DNA of 6,977 nucleotides, from NCBI GenBank assembly GCA_947458345.1, contig CANHBU010000096.1, forward strand, positions 1-6,977, given 5' to 3'. Positions within the stretch are counted from its first letter, which is position 1; the number at the start of each line of letters is the position of its first letter. Below, in pieces: positions 1-6,613 of this stretch. Origin of the DNA: Comamonadaceae bacterium (GTDB taxonomy: Bacteria; Pseudomonadota; Gammaproteobacteria; Burkholderiales; Burkholderiaceae_C). The position numbers and the translations under genes are program-made. The notes below the pieces were generated by a model that made no database searches, was not told the origin of the DNA, and worked only from the letters and a program-made list of their open reading frames with translations.

Positions 1-26
1 CCAGCGGCGCCGAGCGCCAGCGGTCT

Positions 27-1154
27 TTACAAGGCGCGCTGGATGATGATTTTTTGCACGTCCGAGGTGCCTTCGTAGATCTGGCAAACCCGCACGTCGC
101 GGTAGATGCGCTCAAGCGGGAAATCGCTCACATAGCCATAGCCGCCCAAGGTCTGGATGGCGGCGCTGCAGACGCGCTCGGCCATCTCGCTGGCAAACAG
201 CTTGGCCATCGCCGCTTCCTTCAGGCAGGGCTGGCCGGCATCGCGCAAGGCGGCCGCATGCCAGATCAACTGGCGCGCCGCTTCAAGCTCGGTGGCACAC
301 TGGGCGAGGCGAAAACCCACGGCCTGATGGTCGATGATGGCCGCACCAAAACTCTGACGCTGCTTGGCGTAGTCGATGGCCACCTCGAGCGCGCTGCGCG
401 CCATGCCCACGCTCTGCGCGGCAATGCCAATACGGCCTCCCTCGAGAGCCGAAAGGGCCACCCGGTAGCCTTCGCCCTCCCGCCCGATCAGATGGTCGGC
501 CGGGATGCGGCAGTTTTCGAGCACGATCTGCGCGGTGTCGCTCGAGCGCTGGCCGAGTTTGTCTTCGAGGCGGGCCACGCCATAGCCGGGCGTGTCGGTG
601 GGCACGATGAAGGCACTCATGCCTTTCTTGCCCGCGCCTTTGTCGGTCACCGCAATGACGATGGCCAGCTGCGCATTCTTGCCGCTGGTGATGAACTGCT
701 TGACGCCATTGATAAGGTAAGCGTCGCCCTGGCGCACGGCAGTGGTGCGCAGCGCCGAGGCGTCGCTGCCCACATGCGGCTCGGTCAGGCAAAAGGCGCC
801 CAGCATCTGACCCTGAGCCAGGGGCGTGAGCCAGCGCTTTTTCTGCGCATCAGTGCCGTAGCGCAGCAAAATCGCATTGACCGGGCAGTTGGTCACGCTG
901 ATGACCGTGCTGGTGCCGCCATCGCCGGCCGCAATCTCCTCGAGCACCACCGCCAGCGTCAGATAGTCCATCTCGGCGCCGCCCCATTGCTCGGGCACGC
1001 AGATGCCGTAGGCCCCCAGCGCCGCCAGCCCCTGGTGAACATCCTTGGGAAAGTGGTGCCGCCGGTCCCAGTCGGCCGCATGCGGCCAGAGCTCGCGCCG
1101 GGAGAAATCGCGCATCGCATCGCGCACCTGAATCTGATCGTCGTTGAGCAGCAT
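27..1154 (-). CDS. Acyl-CoA dehydrogenase, short/branched-chain type
   Basis: FAD-dependent flavoenzyme of the cytosol that oxidises an acyl-CoA to the 2-enoyl-CoA and passes electrons to electron-transferring flavoprotein. The 375-residue length is normal for the family. A helical N-terminal domain (about 1-115) is followed by the FAD-contact segment CLTEPHVGSD (122-131), a C-terminal helical domain, the second family signature QTLGGYGYVSDFPLERIYRD, and the motif QIYEGTSD, whose Glu361 is the expected catalytic base. This places it with the classical MCAD/SCAD/MmgC-like enzymes, not the IVD type encoded upstream. The start is supported by GAGGA seven bases before the ATG; this site overlaps the thiolase stop codon, and only ten bases separate the genes, so they are surely co-transcribed. 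The exact substrate (butyryl-, 2-methylbutyryl- or isobutyryl-CoA) cannot be read from sequence. One oddity is Val128 where the family signature usually has a small residue. The stop TAA is followed by 26 bases to the window edge with nothing recognisable. Confidence 0.95.
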   Translation of the reverse strand: MLLNDDQIQVRDAMRDFSRRELWPHAADWDRRHHFPKDVHQGLAALGAYGICVPEQWGGAEMDYLTLAVVLEEIAAGDGGTSTVISVTNCPVNAILLRYGTDAQKKRWLTPLAQGQMLGAFCLTEPHVGSDASALRTTAVRQGDAYLINGVKQFITSGKNAQLAIVIAVTDKGAGKKGMSAFIVPTDTPGYGVARLEDKLGQRSSDTAQIVLENCRIPADHLIGREGEGYRVALSALEGGRIGIAAQSVGMARSALEVAIDYAKQRQSFGAAIIDHQAVGFRLAQCATELEAARQLIWHAAALRDAGQPCLKEAAMAKLFASEMAERVCSAAIQTLGGYGYVSDFPLERIYRDVRVCQIYEGTSDVQKIIIQRAL

Positions 1155-1161
1155 GCGGTCG

Positions 1162-1166
1162 TCCTC
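1162..1166 (-). promoter_or_regulatory. Ribosome binding site of the downstream acyl-CoA dehydrogenase
   Basis: On the minus strand GAGGA lies seven bases before the ATG at 1154. It overlaps the thiolase stop codon TGA (1167-1165). Ribosomes finishing the thiolase would be positioned at this site, so translational coupling is likely. The site fixes the dehydrogenase start. Confidence 0.75.
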
Positions 1167-2346
1167 AGCACAGCTCTAGCGCGACCGCCGTGGCCTCGCC
1201 GCCACCGATGCACAGACTGGCCATGCCCTTTTTCAGGCCACGGGCCTGCAGCGCATGGATGAGCGTGACCATGATGCGCGCGCCCGAAGCGCCGATGGGA
1301 TGACCCAGCGCGCACGCCCCGCCATGGACATTGACGATCTCATGGGGCACCTTGAGCTCGTGCATCAGGGCCATCGGCACCACGGCAAAGGCTTCGTTGA
1401 CCTCCCACAGTTGCACATCTGAGGCCTGCCAGCCGGCCTTGGCCAGCGCCTTCTGGCTCGCACCCACCGGCGCGGTGGTGAACCACTCGGGCTGCTGGGC
1501 ATGGGTGGCGTGGCTGACGATGCGCGCCAGCGGCTTGCAGCCGAGCTTTTCGGCGCTGCTCTGGCGCATCATCACCAAGGCCGCCGCGCCATCGTTGATG
1601 GACGAGCTGGCAGCGGCGGTGATGGTGCCGTCTTTCTTGAAGGCCGGCTTGAGCGTGGGGATCTTGTCGATCTTGATCTTGCCCGGGCCCTCGTCCTGGC
1701 TGACCACGACCTCGCCAGCGCGGGTCTTGACGGTCACCGCAGCGATCTCCTTGGCAAAGCCGCCGCTGGCGATTGCGTTTTGCGCGCGCGACACAGAGGC
1801 CATCGCAAAAGCGTCCTGCTGCTCGCGCGTGAATTGGTACTTGGCGGCGCAGTCTTCGCCAAAAGTGCCCATGCTGCGGCCGGCCTGATAGGCGTCCTCC
1901 AGACCGTCAAGCATCATGTGGTCATAGATCTTGTCGTGGCCCATGCGGTAGCCGCCGCGGCCCTTGAGCATGAGGTAGGGGGCATTGGTCATGCTCTCCA
2001 TACCGCCGGCGACCAGCACCTCATGGCTGCCAGCGAGCAGCATGTCGTGGGCGAACATGGCCGCGCGCATGCCCGAGCCACACATCTTGGACAAGGTCAC
2101 CGCGCCCGCGCTGGCCGGCAAGCCGCCCTTGAACGCGGCCTGGCGAGCCGGTGCCTGGCCCTGGCCGGCCATCAGGCAATTGCCAAACAGCACCTCGGTG
2201 ACCAGCTCGGGGGCAATGCCCGCGCGCTGCACCGCCGCCGCGATGGCCACACCGCCCAGGTCGTGGGCAGCCAGAGAAGAAAAATCGCCCTGGAAACTCC
2301 CCATGGGGGTACGGGCTGCACCCACAATGACGATGGGATCAATCAT
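1165..2346 (-). CDS. Acetyl-CoA acetyltransferase (thiolase)
   Basis: Cytosolic thiolase catalysing reversible acetoacetyl-CoA + CoA to two acetyl-CoA (EC 2.3.1.9), or a related 3-ketoacyl-CoA thiolase. The 393 residues match the family length. The N-terminus IVIVGAARTPMGSFQG is typical. The nucleophile is Cys89 in LSKMCGSGMRA; NEAF precedes GGACALGHPIGASG with His349, and SLCIGGGEATA carries the second catalytic Cys379. These positions closely match the well-studied Zoogloea-type biosynthetic thiolases. I chose the ATG at 2346 because AAGGAGA lies just upstream and the family begins near this residue; the reading frame extends nine codons further to 2373 without family similarity. In leucine degradation the end product acetoacetate, once activated to its CoA ester, would be split by such an enzyme; it could equally serve beta-oxidation or polyhydroxybutyrate metabolism. 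The neighbouring dehydrogenase follows after ten bases. Confidence 0.95.
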   Translation of the reverse strand: MIDPIVIVGAARTPMGSFQGDFSSLAAHDLGGVAIAAAVQRAGIAPELVTEVLFGNCLMAGQGQAPARQAAFKGGLPASAGAVTLSKMCGSGMRAAMFAHDMLLAGSHEVLVAGGMESMTNAPYLMLKGRGGYRMGHDKIYDHMMLDGLEDAYQAGRSMGTFGEDCAAKYQFTREQQDAFAMASVSRAQNAIASGGFAKEIAAVTVKTRAGEVVVSQDEGPGKIKIDKIPTLKPAFKKDGTITAAASSSINDGAAALVMMRQSSAEKLGCKPLARIVSHATHAQQPEWFTTAPVGASQKALAKAGWQASDVQLWEVNEAFAVVPMALMHELKVPHEIVNVHGGACALGHPIGASGARIMVTLIHALQARGLKKGMASLCIGGGEATAVALELC

Positions 2347-2352
2347 GCTTGC

Positions 2353-2359
2353 TCTCCTT
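2353..2359 (-). promoter_or_regulatory. Ribosome binding site of the thiolase
   Basis: AAGGAGA on the minus strand, with AAGGAG ending seven bases before the ATG at 2346. It is the strongest Shine-Dalgarno match in the window and decides the thiolase start in favour of 2346 over the longer frame beginning at 2373. Confidence 0.8.
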
Positions 2360-2371
2360 GTGTCAACAGTC

Positions 2372-2395
2372 AAAAAAAGGGCCGTCGCTCAGGCC
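2372..2395 (-). terminator. Possible weak terminator or attenuator after the small membrane protein gene
   Basis: Reading the minus strand, GGCC at 2395-2392 and GGCC at 2383-2380 can pair across an eight-base loop, and the second arm is followed by C and a run of seven T at 2378-2372. The first arm overlaps the end of the upstream coding sequence, including its stop region. A four-pair GC stem with a T run resembles a minimal intrinsic terminator but is short. It may reduce read-through into the thiolase gene rather than stop it; chance is a real alternative. Confidence 0.3.
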
Positions 2396-2862
2396 GATTC
2401 CTCCTGGGCCAAGCGTGCGATGTAAGCGACGAACGCCGGGTCTTCACCTCGCAGCATCTGCGGCAGGGCCGTGCGGAAATCCTCGCGCCGACACCACTCG
2501 CGCATGTAGTCGTCCCAGGAATTCCAGCGTCGGCGTTCGGCTTGACCCATGTCGCTCTTGTAGGCGATCAGGTAAGCGCGCTCGAACAGCGAAATAAGCA
2601 TGTCGAAGATGACCAGCATGCGCTCGCGCTGCTCAGGCGTGGCGTTTTCCAGCGCCGGCGCCGTGCGCAGTTGCAGGTCCGGATGGGCCAGCACCACCTT
2701 CAAAAACTCGTTGTAGGCGTTGGACAGCAGCTGATAGGCTTCTTCTTCCTCGTTCTCGCGCTCCTTGCGCTGCTCGGTCCAGAACACCCAAAACGCAAAG
2801 GGCAGACCGATGACGGTCACCGCGTAGCTGGCCACCTCCAACACCTGAGCCAAGTCACTCAT
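2389..2862 (-). CDS. Small membrane-anchored protein of unknown function, overlapping aceK
   Basis: I do not recognise this 157-residue protein. Residues 10-28 form one hydrophobic, aromatic-rich segment ending [14 protein letters not shown] and an acidic run ENEEEEA (36-42) follow. The basic residues directly after the segment favour a cytoplasmic C-terminal domain. That domain (about 43-157) looks mostly helical and soluble, with an aromatic/charged patch [20 protein letters not shown] (110-129) and a last stretch [13 protein letters not shown]. There is no signal-peptidase site, enzyme motif or metal site that I can identify. The ATG at 2862 overlaps the aceK stop as ATGA and has no clear Shine-Dalgarno site, so it is probably translated by coupling from aceK. 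The frame is open upstream to 3093, but that part reads as an out-of-frame copy of aceK and is excluded. The link with aceK suggests, without proving, a related role at the membrane. Confidence 0.8.
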   Translation of the reverse strand: MSDLAQVLEVASYAVTVIGLPFAFWVFWTEQRKERENEEEEAYQLLSNAYNEFLKVVLAHPDLQLRTAPALENATPEQRERMLVIFDMLISLFERAYLIAYKSDMGQAERRRWNSWDDYMREWCRREDFRTALPQMLRGEDPAFVAYIARLAQEESA

Positions 2863-4679
2863 GACTCTATCGGTCCGGCCACTCGGCGCCGCTCGGAAAA
2901 GCGCCGCGCCGGGTCGTAGGGGAACACGTCGTGCACATGTCCGCGCACAATGCGCTCCTTGTTGGCCTGCCAGAAATCGGCGTCGAGCAAATCGGCATGG
3001 TGCTTCATGAACACCTTGCGCACCGCCGGGTTGCCCAACAGGAAGGGACCGAAGGTTTCTGGGAACACGTCTTTGGGGCCCACGGTGTACCAAATTTCGC
3101 CCGACATTTCGTCTTCCTCATTGCGCGCAGGCGGCACGCGCCGGAAATTGCAGTCGGTCAAATACTCGATTTCGTCATAGTCGTAGAACACCACCTTGCC
3201 GTGGCGCGTGACGCCAAAGTTCTTCCAAAGCATGTCGCCCGGAAAGATGTTGGCCGCCACCAGGTCCTTGATCGCATTGCCGTACTCGATGACGGCGTGC
3301 TCCATCTGGGCTTGGGCGCGCTCGTTGTCGGGGCCTGCGTCAAAGGACTCCTGCAAATAAATGTTCAGAGGAATCATGCGCCGCTCGATGTAGACGTGGC
3401 GGATGATGACTTCGAGTTGGCCGTCGCCGTCGCGGTCGCTGATCTCGATCTGGCTGGGCGCGAACTTGCGGATCTCCTCGATCAATTCGTCCTCAAAGCG
3501 CTCGCGCGGAAAAGCCACATTGCTGTATTCGAGCGTGTCGGCCATGCGTCCGACCCGGTCGTGTTGTTTGACCAGCAAGTACTTGCCCTGAATTTGCTCG
3601 CGGGTCGTGTCTTTTTGCGGCGGATAGTAGTCCTTGATCACCTTGAAGACATAAGGAAAAGACGGCAGATCAAACACCAGCATGACCATGCCCTTGATGC
3701 CTGGGGCGATACGCAAGCGGTCGGTGCTGTGGCGCAGGTGGTGCAGAAAATCCCGGTAAAACAGCGTTTTGCCCTGCTTGGCCAGCCCGAGCGCGTTGTA
3801 GAGCTCCGCCCTGGGCTTGCGCGGCATCATGCTGCGCAGAAACTGCACATAAGCCGATGGAATCTCCATATCGACCATGAAATAGGCGCGCGCAAAGCTA
3901 AACAGGATCAGCAGGTCGTCCTCGCCAAACAAGATCGCATCGACAAAGAGCTTGCCGTGTTCATCGTGCAAGATGGGCAGGGCAAACGGGATCTCGCTAA
4001 AGCCATTGATCAGCTTGCCCACGACGTAGGCGCCCTTGTTGCGAAAAAACAGGCTCGACAGCACCTGAATCTGGAAATTGGCCCGCAGCTTCATGTCGCG
4101 CAGGCGCTGCTCGACTTGGGCCAGCACATCGCTTGCATCGCGCGGCAGATCGCCAAAGGGTCGGCGCAGGTCGAAGGACTCGATGACCTGCACGATCACC
4201 TCGCCTAAATTTTCGCGGCTGGGATACCAGGCCTTGTAGGTGGGGCGGGCGGTGGGTTCCTCGTTTTCGATGTATTCGGTACTGACCGCCGGCCGCACAA
4301 AAATAAAGTCGTTTTGAAAGTAGCTGCGGTGCAGGATCTTGGTGGTGACCGAGTTGAAGAAGGTCTCGGCCAGCTCGGGCTGGTGGTGATTGACCAGCAG
4401 GCCGATGTAATGGAGCTTGACCTGGTGCCAGACCTCCATCGGCTGCTCGCCAGCCTTGAACTCTCGCTCGAGCCGGGTCGAGGCTTCGCGCACCCTCAGG
4501 TCATAGAACTCGATGCGCTCGCGCTGCGCCCTTTGCTGGCCATGCCAGTCGGCCGTCTCAAAGCGGTGCTTGGCGCGCGCCGACTCGCGCCGAAACAGGT
4601 CGTAGTGGCGGTTGAATCCGTCCATCATCGCCTTGGCGATGTCGTAGGCAAGGCTCGAGTCGAGGCGCTGAGGAAACAT
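2859..4679 (-). CDS. aceK: Isocitrate dehydrogenase kinase/phosphatase AceK
   Basis: Bifunctional cytosolic enzyme that phosphorylates and dephosphorylates isocitrate dehydrogenase, thereby directing isocitrate to the glyoxylate shunt or the TCA cycle. The 606 residues slightly exceed the E. coli protein (578). The first half is the AceK regulatory domain; the kinase-like half contains [15 protein letters not shown] with Lys346 (E. coli Lys336), [10 protein letters not shown] with Asp381 (E. coli Asp371, needed for phosphatase activity), and [16 protein letters not shown] then FYDYDE, giving Asp482, Asn487 and Asp500 for E. coli Asp457, Asn462 and Asp475. All key residues are kept, so both activities are expected. 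The offset grows from 10 to 25 residues between these motifs, showing insertions, including DRDGDGQ at 415-421. The start [15 protein letters not shown] fits the family; earlier in-frame starts up to 4757 would run back into the carbonic anhydrase gene. No good Shine-Dalgarno site precedes the ATG. The gene begins 19 bases after carbonic anhydrase and overlaps the next gene by four bases. No aceA or aceB is present here. Confidence 0.97.
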   Translation of the reverse strand: MFPQRLDSSLAYDIAKAMMDGFNRHYDLFRRESARAKHRFETADWHGQQRAQRERIEFYDLRVREASTRLEREFKAGEQPMEVWHQVKLHYIGLLVNHHQPELAETFFNSVTTKILHRSYFQNDFIFVRPAVSTEYIENEEPTARPTYKAWYPSRENLGEVIVQVIESFDLRRPFGDLPRDASDVLAQVEQRLRDMKLRANFQIQVLSSLFFRNKGAYVVGKLINGFSEIPFALPILHDEHGKLFVDAILFGEDDLLILFSFARAYFMVDMEIPSAYVQFLRSMMPRKPRAELYNALGLAKQGKTLFYRDFLHHLRHSTDRLRIAPGIKGMVMLVFDLPSFPYVFKVIKDYYPPQKDTTREQIQGKYLLVKQHDRVGRMADTLEYSNVAFPRERFEDELIEEIRKFAPSQIEISDRDGDGQLEVIIRHVYIERRMIPLNIYLQESFDAGPDNERAQAQMEHAVIEYGNAIKDLVAANIFPGDMLWKNFGVTRHGKVVFYDYDEIEYLTDCNFRRVPPARNEEDEMSGEIWYTVGPKDVFPETFGPFLLGNPAVRKVFMKHHADLLDADFWQANKERIVRGHVHDVFPYDPARRFSERRRVAGPIES

Positions 4680-4698
4680 GATGGGCTCGCGGGAGGGC

Positions 4699-5355
4699 TC
4701 AGACTGCCAGGCCCAGGCGCGCCTGCGTGCCAATCGCCTGGGCATAGACGGCATCAAGATGCGCAGGGTCGTCGAGGGAAATCTTCAGATCCTTGAGCAA
4801 ACCGTCTTTAAGTCCATAGACCCAGCCGTGCAGCGTGAGCGACTGGCCGCGCTCCCAGGCATCTTGCACCACAGTGGAGCGGGCCACGTTGACCACCTGC
4901 TCGATCACATTGAGCTCGACCAGCAGGTTGCCACGCTCGGCCGGCTCCACACGGTCGAGCAAGGACCGGTGACGGGCGGCCACATCCTTGATGTGGCGCA
5001 GCCAGTTGTCGGCCAGGCCCACCCGGATGCCCTGCAGCGCCGCCATCACGCCACCGCAGCCGTAATGGCCGACCACCATGAGATGCTCCACATGCAATTG
5101 GTCGACCGCGTACTGGATGGTCGACAGGCAATTGAGATCGGTGGGCACCACCACATTGGCCACATTGCGGTGCACGAACACCTCACCGGGCTCGAGCCCC
5201 GTGATCTGGTTGGCCGGCACGCGGCTGTCGGAGCAGCCGATCCACATATAGCGGGGATTCTGCTGGTGCGACAAATTGGTAAAAAAACCCGGTCGCTCGG
5301 CTTCCATATGAGCGGCCCACTGCCGGTTGTGTGCGAGCAAATGGCGCAGGGGCAT
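4699..5355 (-). CDS. can: Beta-class carbonic anhydrase (Can type)
   Basis: Zinc enzyme that interconverts CO2 and bicarbonate in the cytosol. The 218 residues correspond to E. coli Can (220) with almost no length difference. Zinc ligands and catalytic pair are visible as CSDSR (Cys41, Asp43, Arg45) and GHYGCGG (His97, Cys100). [15 protein letters not shown] (176-190) is typical of the Can branch. Trp38, Arg63 and Tyr180 match, with a shift of one, the Trp39/Arg64/Tyr181 set that forms the non-catalytic bicarbonate pocket in the allosteric Haemophilus enzyme, so pH- and bicarbonate-dependent control is plausible. The ATG is supported by AAGGA six bases upstream. The gene lies 31 bases after isovaleryl-CoA dehydrogenase and 19 before aceK. 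I infer that it supplies bicarbonate to biotin-dependent carboxylases such as methylcrotonyl-CoA carboxylase, or generally to anabolic carboxylations. Confidence 0.96.
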   Translation of the reverse strand: MPLRHLLAHNRQWAAHMEAERPGFFTNLSHQQNPRYMWIGCSDSRVPANQITGLEPGEVFVHRNVANVVVPTDLNCLSTIQYAVDQLHVEHLMVVGHYGCGGVMAALQGIRVGLADNWLRHIKDVAARHRSLLDRVEPAERGNLLVELNVIEQVVNVARSTVVQDAWERGQSLTLHGWVYGLKDGLLKDLKISLDDPAHLDAVYAQAIGTQARLGLAV

Positions 5356-5361
5356 GACAAG

Positions 5362-5366
5362 TCCTT
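5362..5366 (-). promoter_or_regulatory. Ribosome binding site of carbonic anhydrase
   Basis: AAGGA on the minus strand, six bases before the ATG at 5355, within the 31-base gap after isovaleryl-CoA dehydrogenase. It supports the chosen start. The gap has no terminator-like hairpin, in keeping with read-through from the dehydrogenase gene. Confidence 0.7.
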
Positions 5367-5386
5367 GGTGCGGTGGATCGTGGGCT

Positions 5387-6571
5387 TCAGGCGCCGGCGG
5401 TTTCGGCGAACAACTCGCGGCCGATCAGCATGCGGCGAATCTCGCTGGTGCCCGCGCCGATTTCGTAGAGCTTGGCATCGCGCCACAGGCGGCCGAGCGG
5501 GTATTCGTTGATGTAGCCGTTGCCGCCGAAGATCTGGACGCCCTCCCCAGCCATCCAGGTGGCTTTTTCGGCGCACCACAAAATCACCGAGGCGCAATCC
5601 TTGCGGACCCGCCGCACATGTTCGCTGCCCAGCAGATCGAGGTTTTTGCCGACGGTGTAGCAAAACGAGCGCCCTGCCTGCAGCACGGTGTACATATCGG
5701 CCACCTTGCCCTGGATCAGTTGGAACTCGCCGATGCTCTGACCAAACTGCTTGCGGTCGTGGATGTAGGGCACCACGCTGTCCATCACGCTTTGCATGAT
5801 GCCGATGGGGCCGGCGGCGAGCACGGCACGCTCGTAATCGAGGCCGCTCATCAACACCTTGGCGCCATGGTTGAGCCCGCCCAAGATGTTCTCGGCAGGC
5901 ACCTCCACGTCCTGAAAGACGAGCTCACCGGTGTGCGAGCCGCGCATGCCCAGCTTGTCGAGCTTTTGCGCCACGGAAAACCCCTTCATGTCCTTTTCGA
6001 TCAGGAAGGCGGTCACCCCGCGGGCGCCCAGTTCAGGCTCGGTCTTGGCGTAGACCACCAGCGTGTCGGCATCGGGGCCATTGGTGATCCACATCTTCGA
6101 GCCATTGAGCAGGTAGTAGCCGCCCTTGTCCTCGGCCTTGAGCTTCATGGAGATCACATCGGAGCCCGCACCGGGCTCGCTCATGGCCAGCGCCCCCACA
6201 TGCTCGCCCGAGATCAGCTTGGGCAGGTAGCGGGCGCGCTGGGCATCGGTGCCGTTGCGCTTGATCTGATTGACGCACAGGTTGGAATGCGCGCCGTAGC
6301 TCAGGCCGACCGAGGCGCTGGCGCGGGAGATCTCCTCCATCGCCACCATATGGGCCAGGTAGCCCATGCCCGCGCCGCCGTATTGCTCGCCAACGGTGAT
6401 ACCCAGCACGCCCAGATCGCCCATCTTGCGCCACAAATCCATGGGGAAGCGATCGCTGCGGTCGATCTCGGCCGCGCGCGGTGCAATTTCGGCCTGCGCA
6501 AAGGCGTACACCGCGTCGCGCAGTGCATCAATGTCATCGCCGAGTTGAAAGTCAAGTCCAGGCAGGTTCAT
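5387..6571 (-). CDS. liuA: Isovaleryl-CoA dehydrogenase
   Basis: FAD enzyme that converts isovaleryl-CoA to 3-methylcrotonyl-CoA in leucine degradation, with electrons going to electron-transferring flavoprotein (also named ivd). The 394 residues are close to the mature human and plant enzymes. Family-specific stretches are clear: [16 protein letters not shown] (92-107), [20 protein letters not shown] (127-146), WITNGPDAD (161-169), [15 protein letters not shown] (203-217) and [20 protein letters not shown]. The deciding point is the catalytic base: Glu247 in [10 protein letters not shown] occupies the IVD position (human Glu254), while the classical site is Ala373 in YEIGAGTSE. The start [11 protein letters not shown] is the family's usual beginning, although no good Shine-Dalgarno site precedes it. 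It lies 42 bases after the thioesterase gene. Methylcrotonyl-CoA carboxylase and the later liu genes are not in the window; they could lie to the left. Confidence 0.97.
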   Translation of the reverse strand: MNLPGLDFQLGDDIDALRDAVYAFAQAEIAPRAAEIDRSDRFPMDLWRKMGDLGVLGITVGEQYGGAGMGYLAHMVAMEEISRASASVGLSYGAHSNLCVNQIKRNGTDAQRARYLPKLISGEHVGALAMSEPGAGSDVISMKLKAEDKGGYYLLNGSKMWITNGPDADTLVVYAKTEPELGARGVTAFLIEKDMKGFSVAQKLDKLGMRGSHTGELVFQDVEVPAENILGGLNHGAKVLMSGLDYERAVLAAGPIGIMQSVMDSVVPYIHDRKQFGQSIGEFQLIQGKVADMYTVLQAGRSFCYTVGKNLDLLGSEHVRRVRKDCASVILWCAEKATWMAGEGVQIFGGNGYINEYPLGRLWRDAKLYEIGAGTSEIRRMLIGRELFAETAGA

Positions 6572-6613
6572 GGTGGGTGCAGGGCAAGAGGCCCCAGAAA
6601 TGTTGAAACAGGC

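Noticed and set aside
1..26. Possible start of another gene at the left edge
   Set aside because: The 26 bases after the last stop codon hold no ATG on the minus strand and no ribosome site; they only show GC-rich spacer.
54..2919. Long plus-strand open frames at 54-1262 and 1501-2919
   Set aside because: They lie antisense to the dehydrogenase, thiolase and membrane protein genes, which have clear family motifs. Their translations are Ala/His/Arg-rich without recognisable domains, as expected from GC-rich codon bias.
2863..3093. N-terminal extension of the small membrane protein to 3093
   Set aside because: The 77 added codons lie inside aceK in another frame and read as low-complexity Arg/Gly/Ala-rich sequence. 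The ATG at 2862 gives a sensible protein with a membrane segment at its start.
2931..4208. 425-codon plus-strand open frame opposite aceK
   Set aside because: AceK on the minus strand has all catalytic motifs in order. The plus frame shows no family features and is explained by codon bias on the opposite strand.
4680..4757. Upstream start for aceK at 4757
   Set aside because: The extra 26 residues are Arg/Pro/Trp-rich, overlap the carbonic anhydrase coding end in another frame, and are absent from the AceK family, which begins at MFPQRLDS.
6572..6613. Terminator or promoter in the thioesterase-liuA gap
   Set aside because: A GGGC/GCCC pair can form but has no T run, and no convincing -10/-35 pair is present in 42 bases. 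Read-through is the simpler reading.
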